64,000 nucleotides of DNA from Glycine soja (taxonomy: Eukaryota > Streptophyta > Magnoliopsida > Fabales > Fabaceae), in assembly GCF_004193775.1 (NCBI RefSeq), contig NC_041012.1, positions 13,909,223 through 13,973,222 on the forward strand. Direction: 5' to 3'. Of the stretch, positions 22,390-34,049 are shown piece after piece (position 1 is the first letter of the stretch; each line of letters opens with the position of its first letter). The notes beneath the pieces were generated by a model. It was not told where the DNA came from. It did not search any database and saw only the letters and a list, made by a program, of their open reading frames with translations. The position numbers were made by a program, and so were the translations under genes.

Positions 22390-22569
22390 TAATTGAGTAC
22401 CAGAGGTACTGAAGTACAAATGTTTTGTTGCCCAAGCTAATGGTTCCAGATTAGACCAAATGGAATCTATTAGGAACCACAGCCAAGCCACACCATATTA
22501 GTGAAAGAATCTGCTAATCAAAAGTTCTATTCTTAACTAGTACAGTATCCCTTCTCTATGGTTACTAGA
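21660..22569. other. Spacer with short tandem repeats
   Basis: No gene recognised. It contains three about 30-bp copies of a TACTGGTGTTTGATTTAAAATG unit at 22166-22252 and an AT microsatellite. Confidence 0.5.
22344..22387. repeat. (AT)n microsatellite
   Basis: A run of about 44 bp of alternating AT. Confidence 0.9.
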
Positions 22570-22792
22570 CCATTGGTTAAAATGCAAAGAGAAATCCTTC
22601 TCGAAATGCCTTAGCCATGTCCACAACAAAAAAAGCTGCCTCATCGATCAATTTGTTGCTGTCAAATGATTCGATGATGATTGTTGGACTACCTTCTTAT
22701 ATCCCTTAACAACTCCTTGATGACTGGCAAGGTCTGCAACAATGCTGTCCAATGACCATAGCACAAAGGAACCAAGTGCTTCATCCACTAAA
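22570..22792 (-). pseudogene. Host gene fragment, resembles plant DUF2359/TMEM214-like protein
   Basis: The minus strand reads VDEALGSFVLWSLDSIVADL followed by ASHQGVVKGYKKVVQQSSS, then a stop and a shifted piece (FFVVDMAKAFREGFLFAF). The LWSLDSI.ADLASHQG..KG.KKVVQ pattern resembles what I remember of plant TMEM214-like (DUF2359) membrane proteins. The name is tentative. It lies on the same strand as the two fragments at 20969-21651, supporting a common capture zone. Confidence 0.4.
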
Positions 22793-23154
22793 ATTGTGTG
22801 TGTACGTAAACTAGAATGCATTCAGAACCTCCATTTCCTTCTCCTTTGAACCCTCTTCCCTCTACACTGATTTCCTTCTTCTTTTGTGCCCTTTGCACCC
22901 ATTTCCTTCTCCTTTGAAGCTTTTCTCTAGACTTTCGTGGAGGTGCCTTTACATACACACACAATTTTAGTAGCCTATCTCTGCCACATTCTGTTAGAAA
23001 GTTAACTAACAATGACTAAATAACTATAACTCTTACAACGAGCAGAATCAGCCCATTAGGGTTACCTATTAGAATTGATTTGATAGGATATGAATTTTTT
23101 GTAAACCATATCAATTCAGAGATTGTAGCGGCTGTTTCTCTCTCTGTGAATCTC

Positions 23155-23321
23155 TCTATGGCAGCAATTGAAATTGCTCATGACCATGGATGGAAGTGTT
23201 TATACTTGGAGTGTGGTTGAATCCTTGTTAACATAGCTTTTGAGAATGTCATTGTTATCCGTTGGTAGTTGCATAATACATGGCAGAATTGTTGTGTCCT
23301 CCAAAGAAGGTCAATTCATGC
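23155..23321 (+). pseudogene. RNase H-like (RVT_3 type) fragment split by a retrotransposon
   Basis: The frame reads AAIEIAHDHGWKCLYLECG, a stop, ILVNIAFENVIVI and NTWQNCCVLQRR. This matches the RNase H-like domain found in plant LINE relatives and RVT_3 proteins (A...A...G...L.LE.DS..LV). The normal aspartate position is mutated. The gypsy-type element at 23322-28632 inserted here, and a few more codons may continue after 28637. Confidence 0.5.
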
Positions 23322-24284
23322 TGATGCAATCCTATCCCGCAAGGGCATTGGATAGAAGACTCGAAGAAGATTGGGCAAGAGATGCAAGAGAAGGCCCTAG
23401 GGTTCTCATGAGTCTTAGGGTAGATTTCGGGCCCATGGGCTAAGTATGAGCCCGCTTATCTTTGTACATATTAGATTAAGGTTTCATTATTTTTGGGCCT
23501 TGTATTTAGGGCTCCATAATATAGGTAAGGTACCCTAGAAATGTAGAAATTTTCAGCCCTTGTATTTTAGGGCACCTAGACTAGTTTTTTGTATTAGGGG
23601 TAGTTTTGTAATTTCACATGCATTAAGTGAATATTTGATGTGTGTGGTTGGAAATAAATTTAATTGAATTGGTAGAAGCCCAATCCAATTAAATTTTAGA
23701 GGTGGAGGTGAACATTTGCTTACTACACCCCATTGCCACATCATATAGTCACACTTTGTGCATGTCCTTCATGCTTTACATGCCTCATGACACCTAAGCA
23801 CACTTAGTGGAGAATCTTGGAATTGATCTTGGATTAGTGGGCTGAACCATAACTAAAATTCAATAATCATAATTAGTGAAATTTTGGCTCCACAAATTCA
23901 ATTTCAAATTCAAGTGAAATTTGAATTGAAATTCAAATTTCCCTCCAATTTTGTGTGACACTTAGGCTATAAATAGAGGTCATGTGTGTGCATTTTTTTC
24001 AACTTTGATCATTTGAATATTAAACTTCAGATTTGAAAGCTCATTTAGAGCACAAAATTTCGTGCTCTTCTCTTCCTCTCCCTTCATTCATCTCCTTCTT
24101 CCTCCAAGCTCTTATCCATGGCCTCCTTTGGTGGTGAGCTTCTTCTAGACTCATCTTCTCCTTGAAGTGGCGTCTCCTCTCTCTCTTCCTTTCTTCATTC
24201 CGCTGCCATTCATCTTCCTAGAAGCAAAGGAATCCATTGATGAAGAAGATCCTAGGCCTACAAGCTCCAATGGAGCTTACATCA
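23322..24284 (+). repeat. 5' LTR of the gypsy-type element
   Basis: TGATGC...CATCA, 963 bp, with a CTATAAATAG box at 23967-23976. Nearly identical to 27670-28632. Confidence 0.95.
23967..23976 (+). promoter_or_regulatory. TATA box in 5' LTR
   Basis: CTATAAATAG about 315 bp before the LTR end; also present in the 3' LTR at 28315-28324. Confidence 0.65.
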
Positions 24285-24286
24285 TG

Positions 24287-24299
24287 TGGTATCAAGAGC
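24287..24299 (+). other. Primer binding site (initiator tRNA-Met type)
   Basis: TGGTATCAAGAGC begins two bases after the 5' LTR. The usual plant site is TGGTATCAGAGC, complementary to the 3' end of initiator methionine tRNA; here one A is inserted. Confidence 0.85.
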
Positions 24300-26190
24300 A
24301 TCTTCATCTAGGTGATGTTCTTTTGCTTCCTCTATCTTTTTGTTCGGTGAATTCTCTTTAATTCCTTGTTCTTCATCTTATTCTCCTTGTATATCCTCCA
24401 TTGTCTTGTGGTTTGGTTCTGTTTTGAGTAGATTCAAAAAAATAAACCGATTAAATCTTAGATCTACACTTGTTCTTGCATTTCTATGGTTCAAATTTTG
24501 TAGATCTATTCTTGAATCATGTTTTTTGTGTTGATTTTAGGTTCTATCATTTTTCATTCATAATATTCTTGTGCTGAACCTTAGATCTAAATGTTCTTCC
24601 AAAATATTGATTAAAAAAAAACACAAAAATCTAAGTGTAAATCACTTAATCCATGCTGTCTTAGAGTCATGTTTAGTCATAGTAATTGTCACATTATGTT
24701 CTAAATTTGTGTTGAATTTTATTTTGTTGATTGAATTCTATATATATTTTTTCATGTATTCTTGTCATTCTTAGCCTATCTTTTGAATTTTGAGTCTAAT
24801 TCATGCATGTTATTTAGTTCATAACATGTTCTAAATCAATTCCTAGAAGTAGTCTTGTTCTTGAACTTTTTTTTGTTTTCTAAGTTTCCTACATGATGCC
24901 TATGATGAAGTTGAGTTGTGGTGCTGAGTTGTGGCTGGATTTGTGAATCAAAATAAGTCTTAAGCTCTCCTGAATAGTGTTATTCAAGATAATTGAGCAT
25001 AAGCAAACACAAATTGTAACTATCCAAGCCTTAAGCAACATAAACACTACTCTTGATTTCTAGGTTGAAATCGCTAGTGCTGGTAGCTTGAACATACGAA
25101 CTTGTATAAATTAATGGGAATTGGTCACTACGTTTTTGGAGCTGAAAGTTTTACTTAATTTTCTAGAAATCTGGACCAAAATTATAAAAAAATAACCAAG
25201 CAATTTGGATTAAAGGAAAAAATAATAAAAATCGCACAAGTTGGCAAAAAAATCAGTGTCCAGGAAAAAAAAAGTGAAAGGAAAGTGTGCTTGTTGTTTT
25301 GGCTCAAAATTTGCTCTATAATTGGTGCCTATTTTATACCAATCCTAGTTCTAAAATTTCAATTGAAAATTATTGTGAAAACAAGTGCCAAAACTAGAGG
25401 TTTCTTGAGTCCTTTTTTTTTTAGTTTTTCTACTCTACTCTAGAGCCATTCTAGGTTTCTCTTTGAGTCCTAGCTTGTTTTTTTGTGCTTTTCATTGCTT
25501 TAATTGTTGAATAATCCTTGGAAATTTGTCTTGTTAAAACTATATTGGTTTAGCTTTCATTTCATTTTTTTTTGGTCTTTGGTTATTGCTTGTCTCTTTG
25601 TTTCCTTGCTTGTGAGTTGCCATATAGGGAATTGGAAAGGAGGATTGGTGCCATATCTTGAAGGATTTGAGTCCAGAAGGAAGGGGCCAACCACCTTAAG
25701 AGCTATTGGACTAAGAAGCACTCCAAATTGAGTGAAACAATAAAGAGAGAATAGCCACCACAATTGAGGACTTTTTCTTTGTAATTGGCAATTTGCTTTG
25801 CTTTCAAATTTTGTAACAAAAAGGCCTTTCATTGGAAGTAAGTTGGGAGCCTCCGCTAGGTCACCCTACTTCCATTTGTGTGTAATAATTTTAGGCAATT
25901 TTCCCTTAGGATAGTGAGTGTTTTGTTGGGAACCTTAAATGAGGTCATCCAAACACTCTTAGGATCCGCCTAGTTTGCATTTCTTGCACTTTAATTTTTT
26001 ACTTACTTTCACAGCTTATTTCCTTTACCCTCCATTGTCAAACCGCCAAGATAGCTTGCTTTTTACCAATTCGTTTTTACCTTATCTTTCACACCTCTTT
26101 TAGTGTTTATTTTGGCTAGTTTCAACCATAGTTTCTTTTACCTTTTTTTTCAAACCCCCAACAAGAAAGAACCATAACTTAGGAACCAAC
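24300..26190 (+). other. Retrotransposon leader, no gene seen
   Basis: About 1.9 kb of T-rich untranslated leader between the primer binding site and the gag remnant. Short frames here show no motif. Confidence 0.5.
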
Positions 26191-26962
26191 ATGAGTCTTC
26201 ATTCTTCATCTAGTGTTAATGGTGAGGTTTCTACTCCTAAGGACCCCTTGTATAAGATATTAGATGAGTTGAGATCCCTTAAGTTGTGGAAAGAAAAACA
26301 AGAGAGAAAAGAAAAAGGTAAAAAAGAGTGGAAGAAATAAGTCAAGATGAAAGAGAGAAAATAAGAGAGGAAGAAAGAAGGAAAATACTAAAAGAATTAA
26401 GAAAAGAAAAACATGCCTCTTATAGTAGTCATAACTCTTGCAAGAGCCTAAGTGAAGAACTTCGTGACTATTATGAAGAAAGACATAGGTCACATCTTAG
26501 ACCTCACTCTTGCAAGTATGCAAAGATGATAAGGGGAAGACAATAGAAAAGCAACCCCCTAAGGCTAGTATGCAAGAGAAGACTAGCTCTATAAAGTGCT
26601 TTAAATGTCTTAGAAGAGGACACATTACTTCTCAATGCCCCACCAAGAAAACCATGATTTTGAGGGGCCAAGACATTTATAATAGCCAAGATGAGGCTAC
26701 TACTTCACCTTCCTCTAGTGAACGTGAAGAAGCAAAAAGGGAAGAATCTAGTGAAGAAATCTACCCCCAAGAAGTGAGACAACCTTTAATGGTTAAGGAG
26801 GAGTGTAAGGAGGTAAGTGTCTCCTCCAAGAGGTTAGCTAAGAAGGAAAGCCATTTTGAAATAAAGACAAATATTAAAGAAACTTCTCCTCTTAGACATC
26901 CTCCACATTTTCTCCTTTGTAAAAAAACACTTGTTAGCATTGCCACACCTCTTCGGCTTTAG
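26191..26962 (+). pseudogene. gag remnant with CCHC zinc knuckle
   Basis: An ATG at 26191 opens a charged gag-like stretch that breaks at stops near 26338 and 26545. In the following frame, 26598-26639 encodes CFKCLRRGHITSQC, a perfect C-x2-C-x4-H-x4-C nucleocapsid knuckle that binds RNA during packaging. An acidic lysine/glutamate-rich tail follows. Capsid sequence upstream is largely missing. Frame breaks mean no full Gag is made. Confidence 0.8.
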
Positions 26963-27640
26963 TTTATTCCTCAAGTAAAGGAGTTGTTGGATGAGGGTTT
27001 GGTTCACAGGAGCTTAAATCCTTGTGCTTTGTCGGTGCCCAAAATAGGTATTATTAGGCATCAAATCCCTAAAATAGGTGGTATGATGAATGTTTTGAGT
27101 GGTGCAACCCTCTTTTGTAAAATCACTCGTGCACCCAACATCTTCATGATTTGTGTACATAGGGACTCATTAGGTAGGTTTGTCCTTATTTTTAGTTTCA
27201 ATACAAACTTAGGTACTTATATGGGACACCTTAGTTTTGTCATACATTTTGGTAGGAATAATCAACATGAAAATACAGAAAAAGGTATGTTTTATTGCAT
27301 TACTTTTCTTAATTTTTTAAATAGTGATCAAGGGGTTCCCATGAACCCTAAGAAAATAATGGACATTCCTGAGTGACCAACTCCACCAAGTATAAGAAAA
27401 ATTTGGGGCTTCCATGACTTTACAAAATTTTACAAAAGGTTTGTCCCATATTTTTCTATACATGTAGCACCACTCATTGAGTTGGTGAGGAACATTGCTC
27501 CTTCATGGGAAGATGCCAACGAAATGGGTTTTCAGACCTTACCTTACTTCAACATACCAAACACCATTAATACATATGTTTTTGTTCTTTTTACAGGTGT
27601 TGAGGAAAAAAGCCCAGAGTTTCAAAAACCTCGGGATTTG
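26963..27640 (+). pseudogene. Shortened gypsy pol (reverse transcriptase pieces)
   Basis: Pieces of Ty3-gypsy reverse transcriptase are in order: VKELLDEGLVHRSLNPCALSV (normally ...GL.RPS.SPCA.P), a broken IPKIGGMMNVLSGATLFCKI (normally IPRIDDLLDQLxGAxxFSKI), and KIWGFHDFTKFYKRFVPYFS (normally R.FLGL..YYRRF). The YxDD catalytic block, RNase H and integrase are absent. The last codons (LRSNPFQGGGND) are the usual C-terminal tail of soybean gypsy polyproteins and lead into the polypurine tract. Most of pol has been deleted. Confidence 0.75.
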
Positions 27641-27656
27641 AGGTCAAATCCTTTTC

Positions 27657-27669
27657 AAGGGGGAGGGAA
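27657..27669 (+). other. Polypurine tract
   Basis: AAGGGGGAGGGAA directly abuts the 3' LTR start TGATGC, the position used to prime plus-strand DNA. Confidence 0.9.
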
Positions 27670-28632
27670 TGATGCAATCCTACCCTGCAAGGGCATTGGA
27701 TAGAAGACTCTAAGAAGATTGGGCCAGAGATGCAAGAGAAGGCCCTAGGGTTCTCATGAGCCTTAGGGTAGATTTCGGGCCCATGGGCTAAGTATGAGCC
27801 CGCTTATCTTTGTACATATTAGATTAAGGTTTCATTATTTTTGGGCCTTGTATTTAGGGCTCCATAATATAGGTAAGGTACCCTAGAAATGTAGAAATTT
27901 TCAGCCCTTGTATTTTAGGGCACCTAGACTAGTTTTTTGTATTAGGGGTAGTTTTGTAATTTCACATGCATTAAGTGAATATTTGATGTGTGTGGTTGGA
28001 AATAAATTTAATTTAATTGGTAGAAGCCCAATCCAATTAAATTTAAGAGGGGGAGGTGAGCATTTGCTTACTACACCCCATTGCCACATCATATAGTCAC
28101 ACTTTGTGCATGTCCTTCATGCTTTACATGCCTCATGACACCTAAACACACTTAGTGGAGAATCTTGGAATTGATCTTGGATTAGTGGGCTGAGCCATAA
28201 CTAAAATTCACTAATCATAATTAGTGAAATTTTGGCTCCACAAATTCAATTTCAAATTCAAGTGAAATTTGAATTGAAATTCAAATTTCCCTCATATTTT
28301 GTGTGACACTTAGGCTATAAATAGAGGTCATGTGTGTGCGTTTTTTTCAACTTTGATAATTTAAATATTAAACTTCAGATTTCAAAGCTCATATAGAGCA
28401 CAAAATTTCGTGCTCTTCTCTTCCTCTCCCTTCATTCATCTCCTTCTTCCTCCAAGCTCTTATCCATGGCCTCCTATGGTGGTGAGCTTCTTCTAGACTC
28501 ATCTTCTCCTTGAAGTGGTGTCTCCTCTCTCTCTTCCTTTCGTCATTCCGCTGCCATTCATCTTCCAAGAAGCAAAGGAATCCATTGATAAAGAATATCC
28601 TAGGCCTACAAGCTCCAATGGAGCTTACATCA
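27670..28632 (+). repeat. 3' LTR of the gypsy-type element
   Basis: 963 bp, nearly identical to the 5' LTR, and followed by the CATGC target duplication. Confidence 0.95.
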
Positions 28633-28765
28633 CATGCTACTGCAAATTGATTATAATGCTTGTTCTGGTCTTAGTGGTTTAGTAACTCTTCAATATAGGA
28701 GTGCATCGTGTGGCTGATGATTTTTAGAATATAATGATCCTTTGGTACTCTCGAATGACCCCCCC

Positions 28766-28789
28766 ACACACAACCACACACACACACAG

Positions 28790-28822
<33 letters not shown>

Positions 28823-29173
28823 CACACACACACAGATACACAAACACACACACACAAATACAAACACACGCAGACACACACATAAACACACACACACACA
28901 CACACACACACATAAAGAGACTGACACACACACAGAGTCACACACACATAGATACACAAACACACACACACACACAGACAAACACACACACACACATAAA
29001 GAGACAGACACACACACGCACACACAGAGTCACACACACACACAAATACAAAAACACACACACACACACAGAGTCACAGACACACACACATAGACAAACA
29101 CACAGACACACACACACACACACACATAAAGAGACAAACACACAAACACACACACACAGACACACACACAGAC
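28766..29173. repeat. Long interrupted (CA)n tract
   Basis: About 400 bp of CA dinucleotides interrupted by GAGTCACA, ATAAAGAGACA and ATACAAA blocks that themselves recur (GAGTCACACACACA at several places). This points to growth by duplication of larger units. Open frames through it are repeat artefacts. Confidence 0.9.
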
Positions 29174-29743
29174 AACTGTTGATGTCCTTATATGTTCTTG
29201 TATGTCATGAATGTTATATGCTATGCAAACAACTGTTGATGTCGATATTTGTCTGTAATTGAAATTTAGAATTTGTATGTTCTTGTACGTCATGAATGTA
29301 ATTTGCTATATAAACAACTATTGTTCATGCTGAGTGAACCATAGATTCCTGTTTGAGACTGAATGCAATGATTCTTGTGGACAGTTTGCATTAGTCATTG
29401 TATTTAGTCTTGAATTGCCCGTTTGGACAATTTGGGGAGACTAGTATTTTTATGTTAGATTCATTCGTCAAGGTTATTATTATTTTGATTAATTTGATGA
29501 AATTTCAGTTCAATGCATTTCAAGTTGTTCTCTGAGAGCATACTTGATTATCGGGAAATTCATTTCACCGATGTCATGTCGTGTACTTGGAGACCAATGC
29601 GAAATGCTGCCGAAATTTAGTCAAAATTTTCAAAATAATGCTAACCCTAACGTTTGAAGCTAACATAAAAGACAGTCTTCCTAAATGGGATAGGGCCACA
29701 CCTATAAATAAAAAGTAAGATTTTCATGCATGGAATTGCTTAG
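29174..29743 (+). other. Leader/promoter side of the TNP2 gene
   Basis: Contains two copies of an approximately 70-100 bp unit (AACTGTTGATGTC...TGTTCTTGTATGTCATGAATGT and the like) at about 29176-29245 and 29230-29320. No coding sequence is seen. It probably holds the transcription start of the transposase gene. Confidence 0.4.
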
Positions 29744-32700
29744 ATGGATCGAAGTTGGATGAATGAAAGTCGCATGAGCCCAGAATATGAGGATGGCATC
29801 GAGCAGTTCTTGCAATTTGCTTCAGAAAGAGGTCGACCGAATGAAGAAGGAAAATATTATTGTCCTTGCATCAACTGTTTGAATGGAAGACGACAACTAC
29901 TGGACGACATACGGGACCATCTATTGTGTGATGGGATTAAGAATAATTACACGACGTGGATATGGCATGGTGAAGTGACAGACATGCAGAATAGGTCCCA
30001 ATCTGAACCATTTGATGTAGAAATGGGAGATCGCTTAGAGGACATGATTCGTGACCTTGGACAAGAGTCTTTCCTGCAAGCACACGCCCCTGTGTATGAA
30101 GGATTACAGAGTGATTCAAAGAAGCCTTTGTATACGGGGTGCAAGAATTCCTTAACCCTGTTGTCTGCGGTGTTAAGTTTGGTTAATGTGAAGGCCAGGT
30201 ATGGGTGGAGTGACAAAAGTTTCACCTCATTGCTTGAGGTAGTGCACAATCTGCTTCCAGAGGACAACACGGTTCCTAAAAGTTACTATAAGGCAAAAAA
30301 GATATTGTGTCTGATGGGTATGGAGCATCAGAAGATTCATGCTTGCCCCAATGATTGCATACTGTACAGGCATGAATTTGAAGAAATGTCAAAATGCCCT
30401 ATCTGTGGGACTTCACGGTACAAAGTGAAGGATGAAGAGGAAAGCAGTTCTGATGAAAAATCCAACAAGGGCCCCCCAACGAAGGTTTTGTGGTATCTTC
30501 CAACCATTCCAAGGTTTAAGCATCTTTTTTCTAATGAAGATGACGCAAAAGACCTTACATGGCATTCAAATGGAAGGATTTCTGATGGAATGGTCTGTCA
30601 TCCGGGTAATTGCTTGCAGTGGAAGAAGATTGATGGTTTGCATCCGGATTTTGGGAAAGAGCCAAGAAATCTTCGACTTGGACTAGCCAGTGATGGAATG
30701 AATCCATATGGCACCTTAAGCACTCAACACAGTTCATGGCCAGTTCTGCTAGTAATTTACAATTTGCCTCCTTGGTTTTGCATGAAGCGAAAATACATGA
30801 TGTTGTCTATGATGATATCGGGCCCAAGACAGCCAGAAATGACATTGATATGTATCTAAGTCCGTTGGTTGAAGATCTGAGAAAGTTGTGGGATGAGGGG
30901 GTTGTAGTGTTTGATGCATTTCACAAGGAGATGTTTGAAATGCGTGCAATGCTTTTTTGTACCATTAACGACTTTTCAGCATATGGGAATCTCAACGGTT
31001 ACAGTGTTAAGGGTCATCATGCATGCCCCATCTATGAAGAAAACACAAGCTACATACAACTAAAACATGGAAGAAAAATAGTCTACAGTATGCATTGTCG
31101 CTTTCTAACAGCCAATCATCCTTACAGACGACTGAAAAAAGCTTTTAATGGAAGTCAAGAGCATCATATTACGCCGATACCGTTGACTGGTGAACAGGTA
31201 TATCAGTGGGTTCAACACCTGAATACTGTATTTGGAAAGACCCAAAAGAAGGATAAAAGTAAGAGTTGCATATGGAAGAAGAGGTCTATTTTCTTTGATC
31301 TTCCGTACTGGTCTGATCTAGATGTTAGACATTGTATTGATGTTATGCATGTGAAGAAAAATGTTTGTGACAGTGTGATTGGGACGCTCCTTAACATTGA
31401 AGGCAAGACGAAGGATGGCTTGAATACCCGTCAAGATCTAGCTGATATGGGGATACGATCACAGTTGCATCCAAGGTCTGATGGGAAGAAAATTTACTTG
31501 CCCCCAGCTTGCCATACTTTGTCCAAAAAGGAGAAGATAAGTTTTTGTCAGTGTCTTCATCGGGTGAAGGTTCCACAAGGATACTCTTCAAATATTAAGA
31601 GCCTTGTGCAGTTGAAGGAGCTTAAGCTTGTAGGGTTAAAGTCTCGCGATTGTCACGTGCTCATGCAACAATTGTTAGCTGTGGCTATACGAGACATCTT
31701 GCCAAACAAAGTCAGGTTAGCCATAACTCGCCTGTGCTTTTTCTTCCATGCTATATGTAGCAAAGTCATTGATCCTGTCAAGTTTGATGAGCTGGAAAAT
31801 GAGGCCGCAATTATACTGTGAAAGTTGGAGATGTATTTTCCCCCTGCTTTCTTTGACATCATGATTCACTTGATTGTGCATCTGGTCAGAGAAATCAAAT
31901 GTTGTGGTCCTGTTTATCTACGGTGGATGTACCTGGTTGAGCAATACATGAAGATCTTAAAAGGGTATACAAAGAATCTATATCTTCCAGAAGCATCTAT
32001 TGTTGAGAGGTACATTGCAGAAGAAGCCATTGAATTTTGTTCAGAATACATTGAGAAGGCTAAACCTGTTGGCCTTCCTGAGTCTCGGCATGATGACAGA
32101 GTGGGTGGTAAGGGTTCAAGAGGACTACATGTGATCACTCCAAGTGTAGAAGATTTGTTACAAGCTCACTTGTATGTTTTGAACAACAGTAATGAAGTTT
32201 TGCCATACATACTTAACCATGAAGCTTTAGTCGAACAGAATAATCCAAAAATGTCAAAGAATTGGGTGTTGAAAAAGCATAACAAGACTTTCTGTGATTG
32301 GTTTAAAGATACAATCTTTGTAGATGAGAATGCTTCAAAAACATTAAGAAAGCTAGTAGATGGGCCTAAAAGAAATGTTATAACTTGGCAAGGATACGAC
32401 ATAAACAAGTATTCATTTTACACAAAAGCACAAGATGACAAAAGTACAATGCAGAACAGCGGGGTCACCCTAAGGGCTGAATCTCAACACTTTGCAAGTG
32501 TGAATGACGCCAATCTCTGTGTAGCATCCATCCCTTACTTTGGGTTCATTGATGAAATTTGGGAGCTTAACTATGTGAAATTTACTGTATGTGTTTTCAA
32601 ATGTAAATGGGTTGACAGCAACACCGGTGTGCGCACCGATGATATAGGATTTACATTGGTAGACCTAAAGAAACTTGGTTACCAAAATGACCCTTTCATC

Positions 32701-32940
32701 ATGGCAGAACAAGCTAGACAAGTATTTTACGTGCAAAATCCCTGTGATGAAAGGTGGTGCGTGGTTCTCCAGGGCAAAACAATTGGTGTCAATGTAGAAG
32801 ATGATGATTCATACATGGACACCTATGTTAGTCCTTTGACCGCACAAATCACTCCTAACGTTGTCGAAGAAGAAGAAGCTAACGACGTTCATGCTAATCG
32901 TAATGATCATGATGAAGGAGAATTAATTAACATCGTCTAA
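29744..32940 (+). pseudogene. CACTA transposase TNP2 (element A)
   Basis: Three abutting frames make one TNP2/TNPD-type transposase, the protein that cuts CACTA ends. An N-terminal transposase-associated domain comes first (MDRSWMNESRMSPEY...YCPCINC). The TNP2 core follows (GWSDKSFTSLLEVV, CPNDCILYRHEFEEMSKCP, LASDGMNPYGTLST, HSSWPVLLVIYNLPPW). Then come a DUF4218 region (FPPAFFDIMIHLIVHLVREI, GPVYLRWMY) and a DUF4216 region (WVDSNTGVRTDDIGFTLVDL). Two lesions break it: a one-base deletion near 30838 in the RQPGND motif, and a TGA at 31819-31821 where copy B reads cysteine (LCQLEMYFPP). It ends at a natural stop. Apart from these it is nearly complete (about 1,060 codons), so inactivation is recent. 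Confidence 0.92.
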
Positions 32941-33126
32941 TGTAATTTTCTATTTATATTTTTGATTTTGCTAGATTCATTTACATAACTCATACACATA
33001 ATTCAAATTCATTAATATTTAATGGACATTTAATATGAGTCCATAAAATGGAGCAAATCAATACTACATTTCTATTTAGACTCAATCAATACTACATTGG
33101 TTTGTGTCATTGGTTTACTAATTGCA

Positions 33127-33324
33127 TTATTGAAAACATGCATATATTGGATGAAAGCTTTGAAAATGGAACTTATGGCAGTTCATCTTAAATTGTTGCA
33201 GGTACTCTTCCTTCTTTAGATACTGTTCCTTCTTCCTAGCAGCTAGTGCCTCAATCATCTTCTTGTTAGCCCCAGACATTGACCTTGCTGTCCACACTGC
33301 TTTTGCACTCTGGTTACTCAACAC
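33127..33324 (-). pseudogene. Unassigned coding-like fragment
   Basis: The minus strand encodes SNQSAKAVWTARSMSGANKK followed by MIEALAARKKEQYLKKEEYLQQ, a charged helical segment with strong coding appearance. Reading then dissolves into AT-rich text after a GCAACAATT boundary. I do not recognise the source gene. Its strand matches the zinc-finger and UGGT fragments nearby. Confidence 0.4.
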
Positions 33325-34049
33325 AAATCTTACTCAACATAAATGTATCCCTCATTTGGTTATTATCATCAATGAAAAATATCTAAATTGATTTTATCTT
33401 TTCTCTTAGTTTAGGTAGAATGATAAGAGTGATGATAGAATATTTATCTTGCGCCTATCATCCATTTTTTGAGATTTGCTTTACAGTTTAAGCTTTTATG
33501 TCCTAATGGATTTGCTTTACAGTTAAAACTTTTATCTCCTATAGTTATTTGACATATATAATTTTATTATACAGTTGCTTTTATGTCCTTATGGATTTTC
33601 TTTATGTGTATTATAAAATCTACCTTTCTATCCCTTCATGTGTAATGGCTTGGGGTACCTATCCGAATTTTTCAACACCTCATTCATTTTTCTTTGATGC
33701 AAAGAAAAATAATTACCCCATAAACATGTCACCTTTAGTGAGCTTAAACTTTGAAAAAATGAAAATTATTCTATAAACAAAAAAGTAGTAACATATAGAA
33801 TCCGAAAAAATAAAATTAAAAAAACAAAAAAAGGAAGAGAACAATATATTATGAACTACTTGAAAAATCTGAACAAAAACAGAAATACCCTGAAGAGGAA
33901 GAAGAAGATACATCTCCAGTAAAGAATGAATGGAATGAATGCAGAAACATTTCTATACAGTTTGAATCTTCACTCTGAAGTTGCAGCAACACTGATGGAA
34001 CAATAAACTATGTCACCTTTGGCTATGAGATAAGGCCTACCAGTGCCTC

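Larger units (their letters stand above)
23322..28632 (+). mobile_element. Ty3-gypsy LTR retrotransposon, decayed interior
   Basis: Two 963-bp LTRs (23322-24284 and 27670-28632) run from TGATGCAATCC to TACATCA. They flank a primer binding site, a gag remnant with zinc knuckle, a shortened pol and a polypurine tract. The whole is bracketed by the 5-bp target duplication CATGC (23317-23321 and 28633-28637). The interior is only 3.4 kb and lacks most of pol, so the element needs proteins from elsewhere. The LTRs differ at few positions, so insertion is fairly recent compared with the decay of the interior. This suggests it moved as an already defective element. Confidence 0.95.

Noticed and set aside
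28671..29293. Several open frames rich in Cys/Val or Thr/His through the CA repeat
   Set aside because: They are translations of a dinucleotide repeat in every frame and have no independent support.
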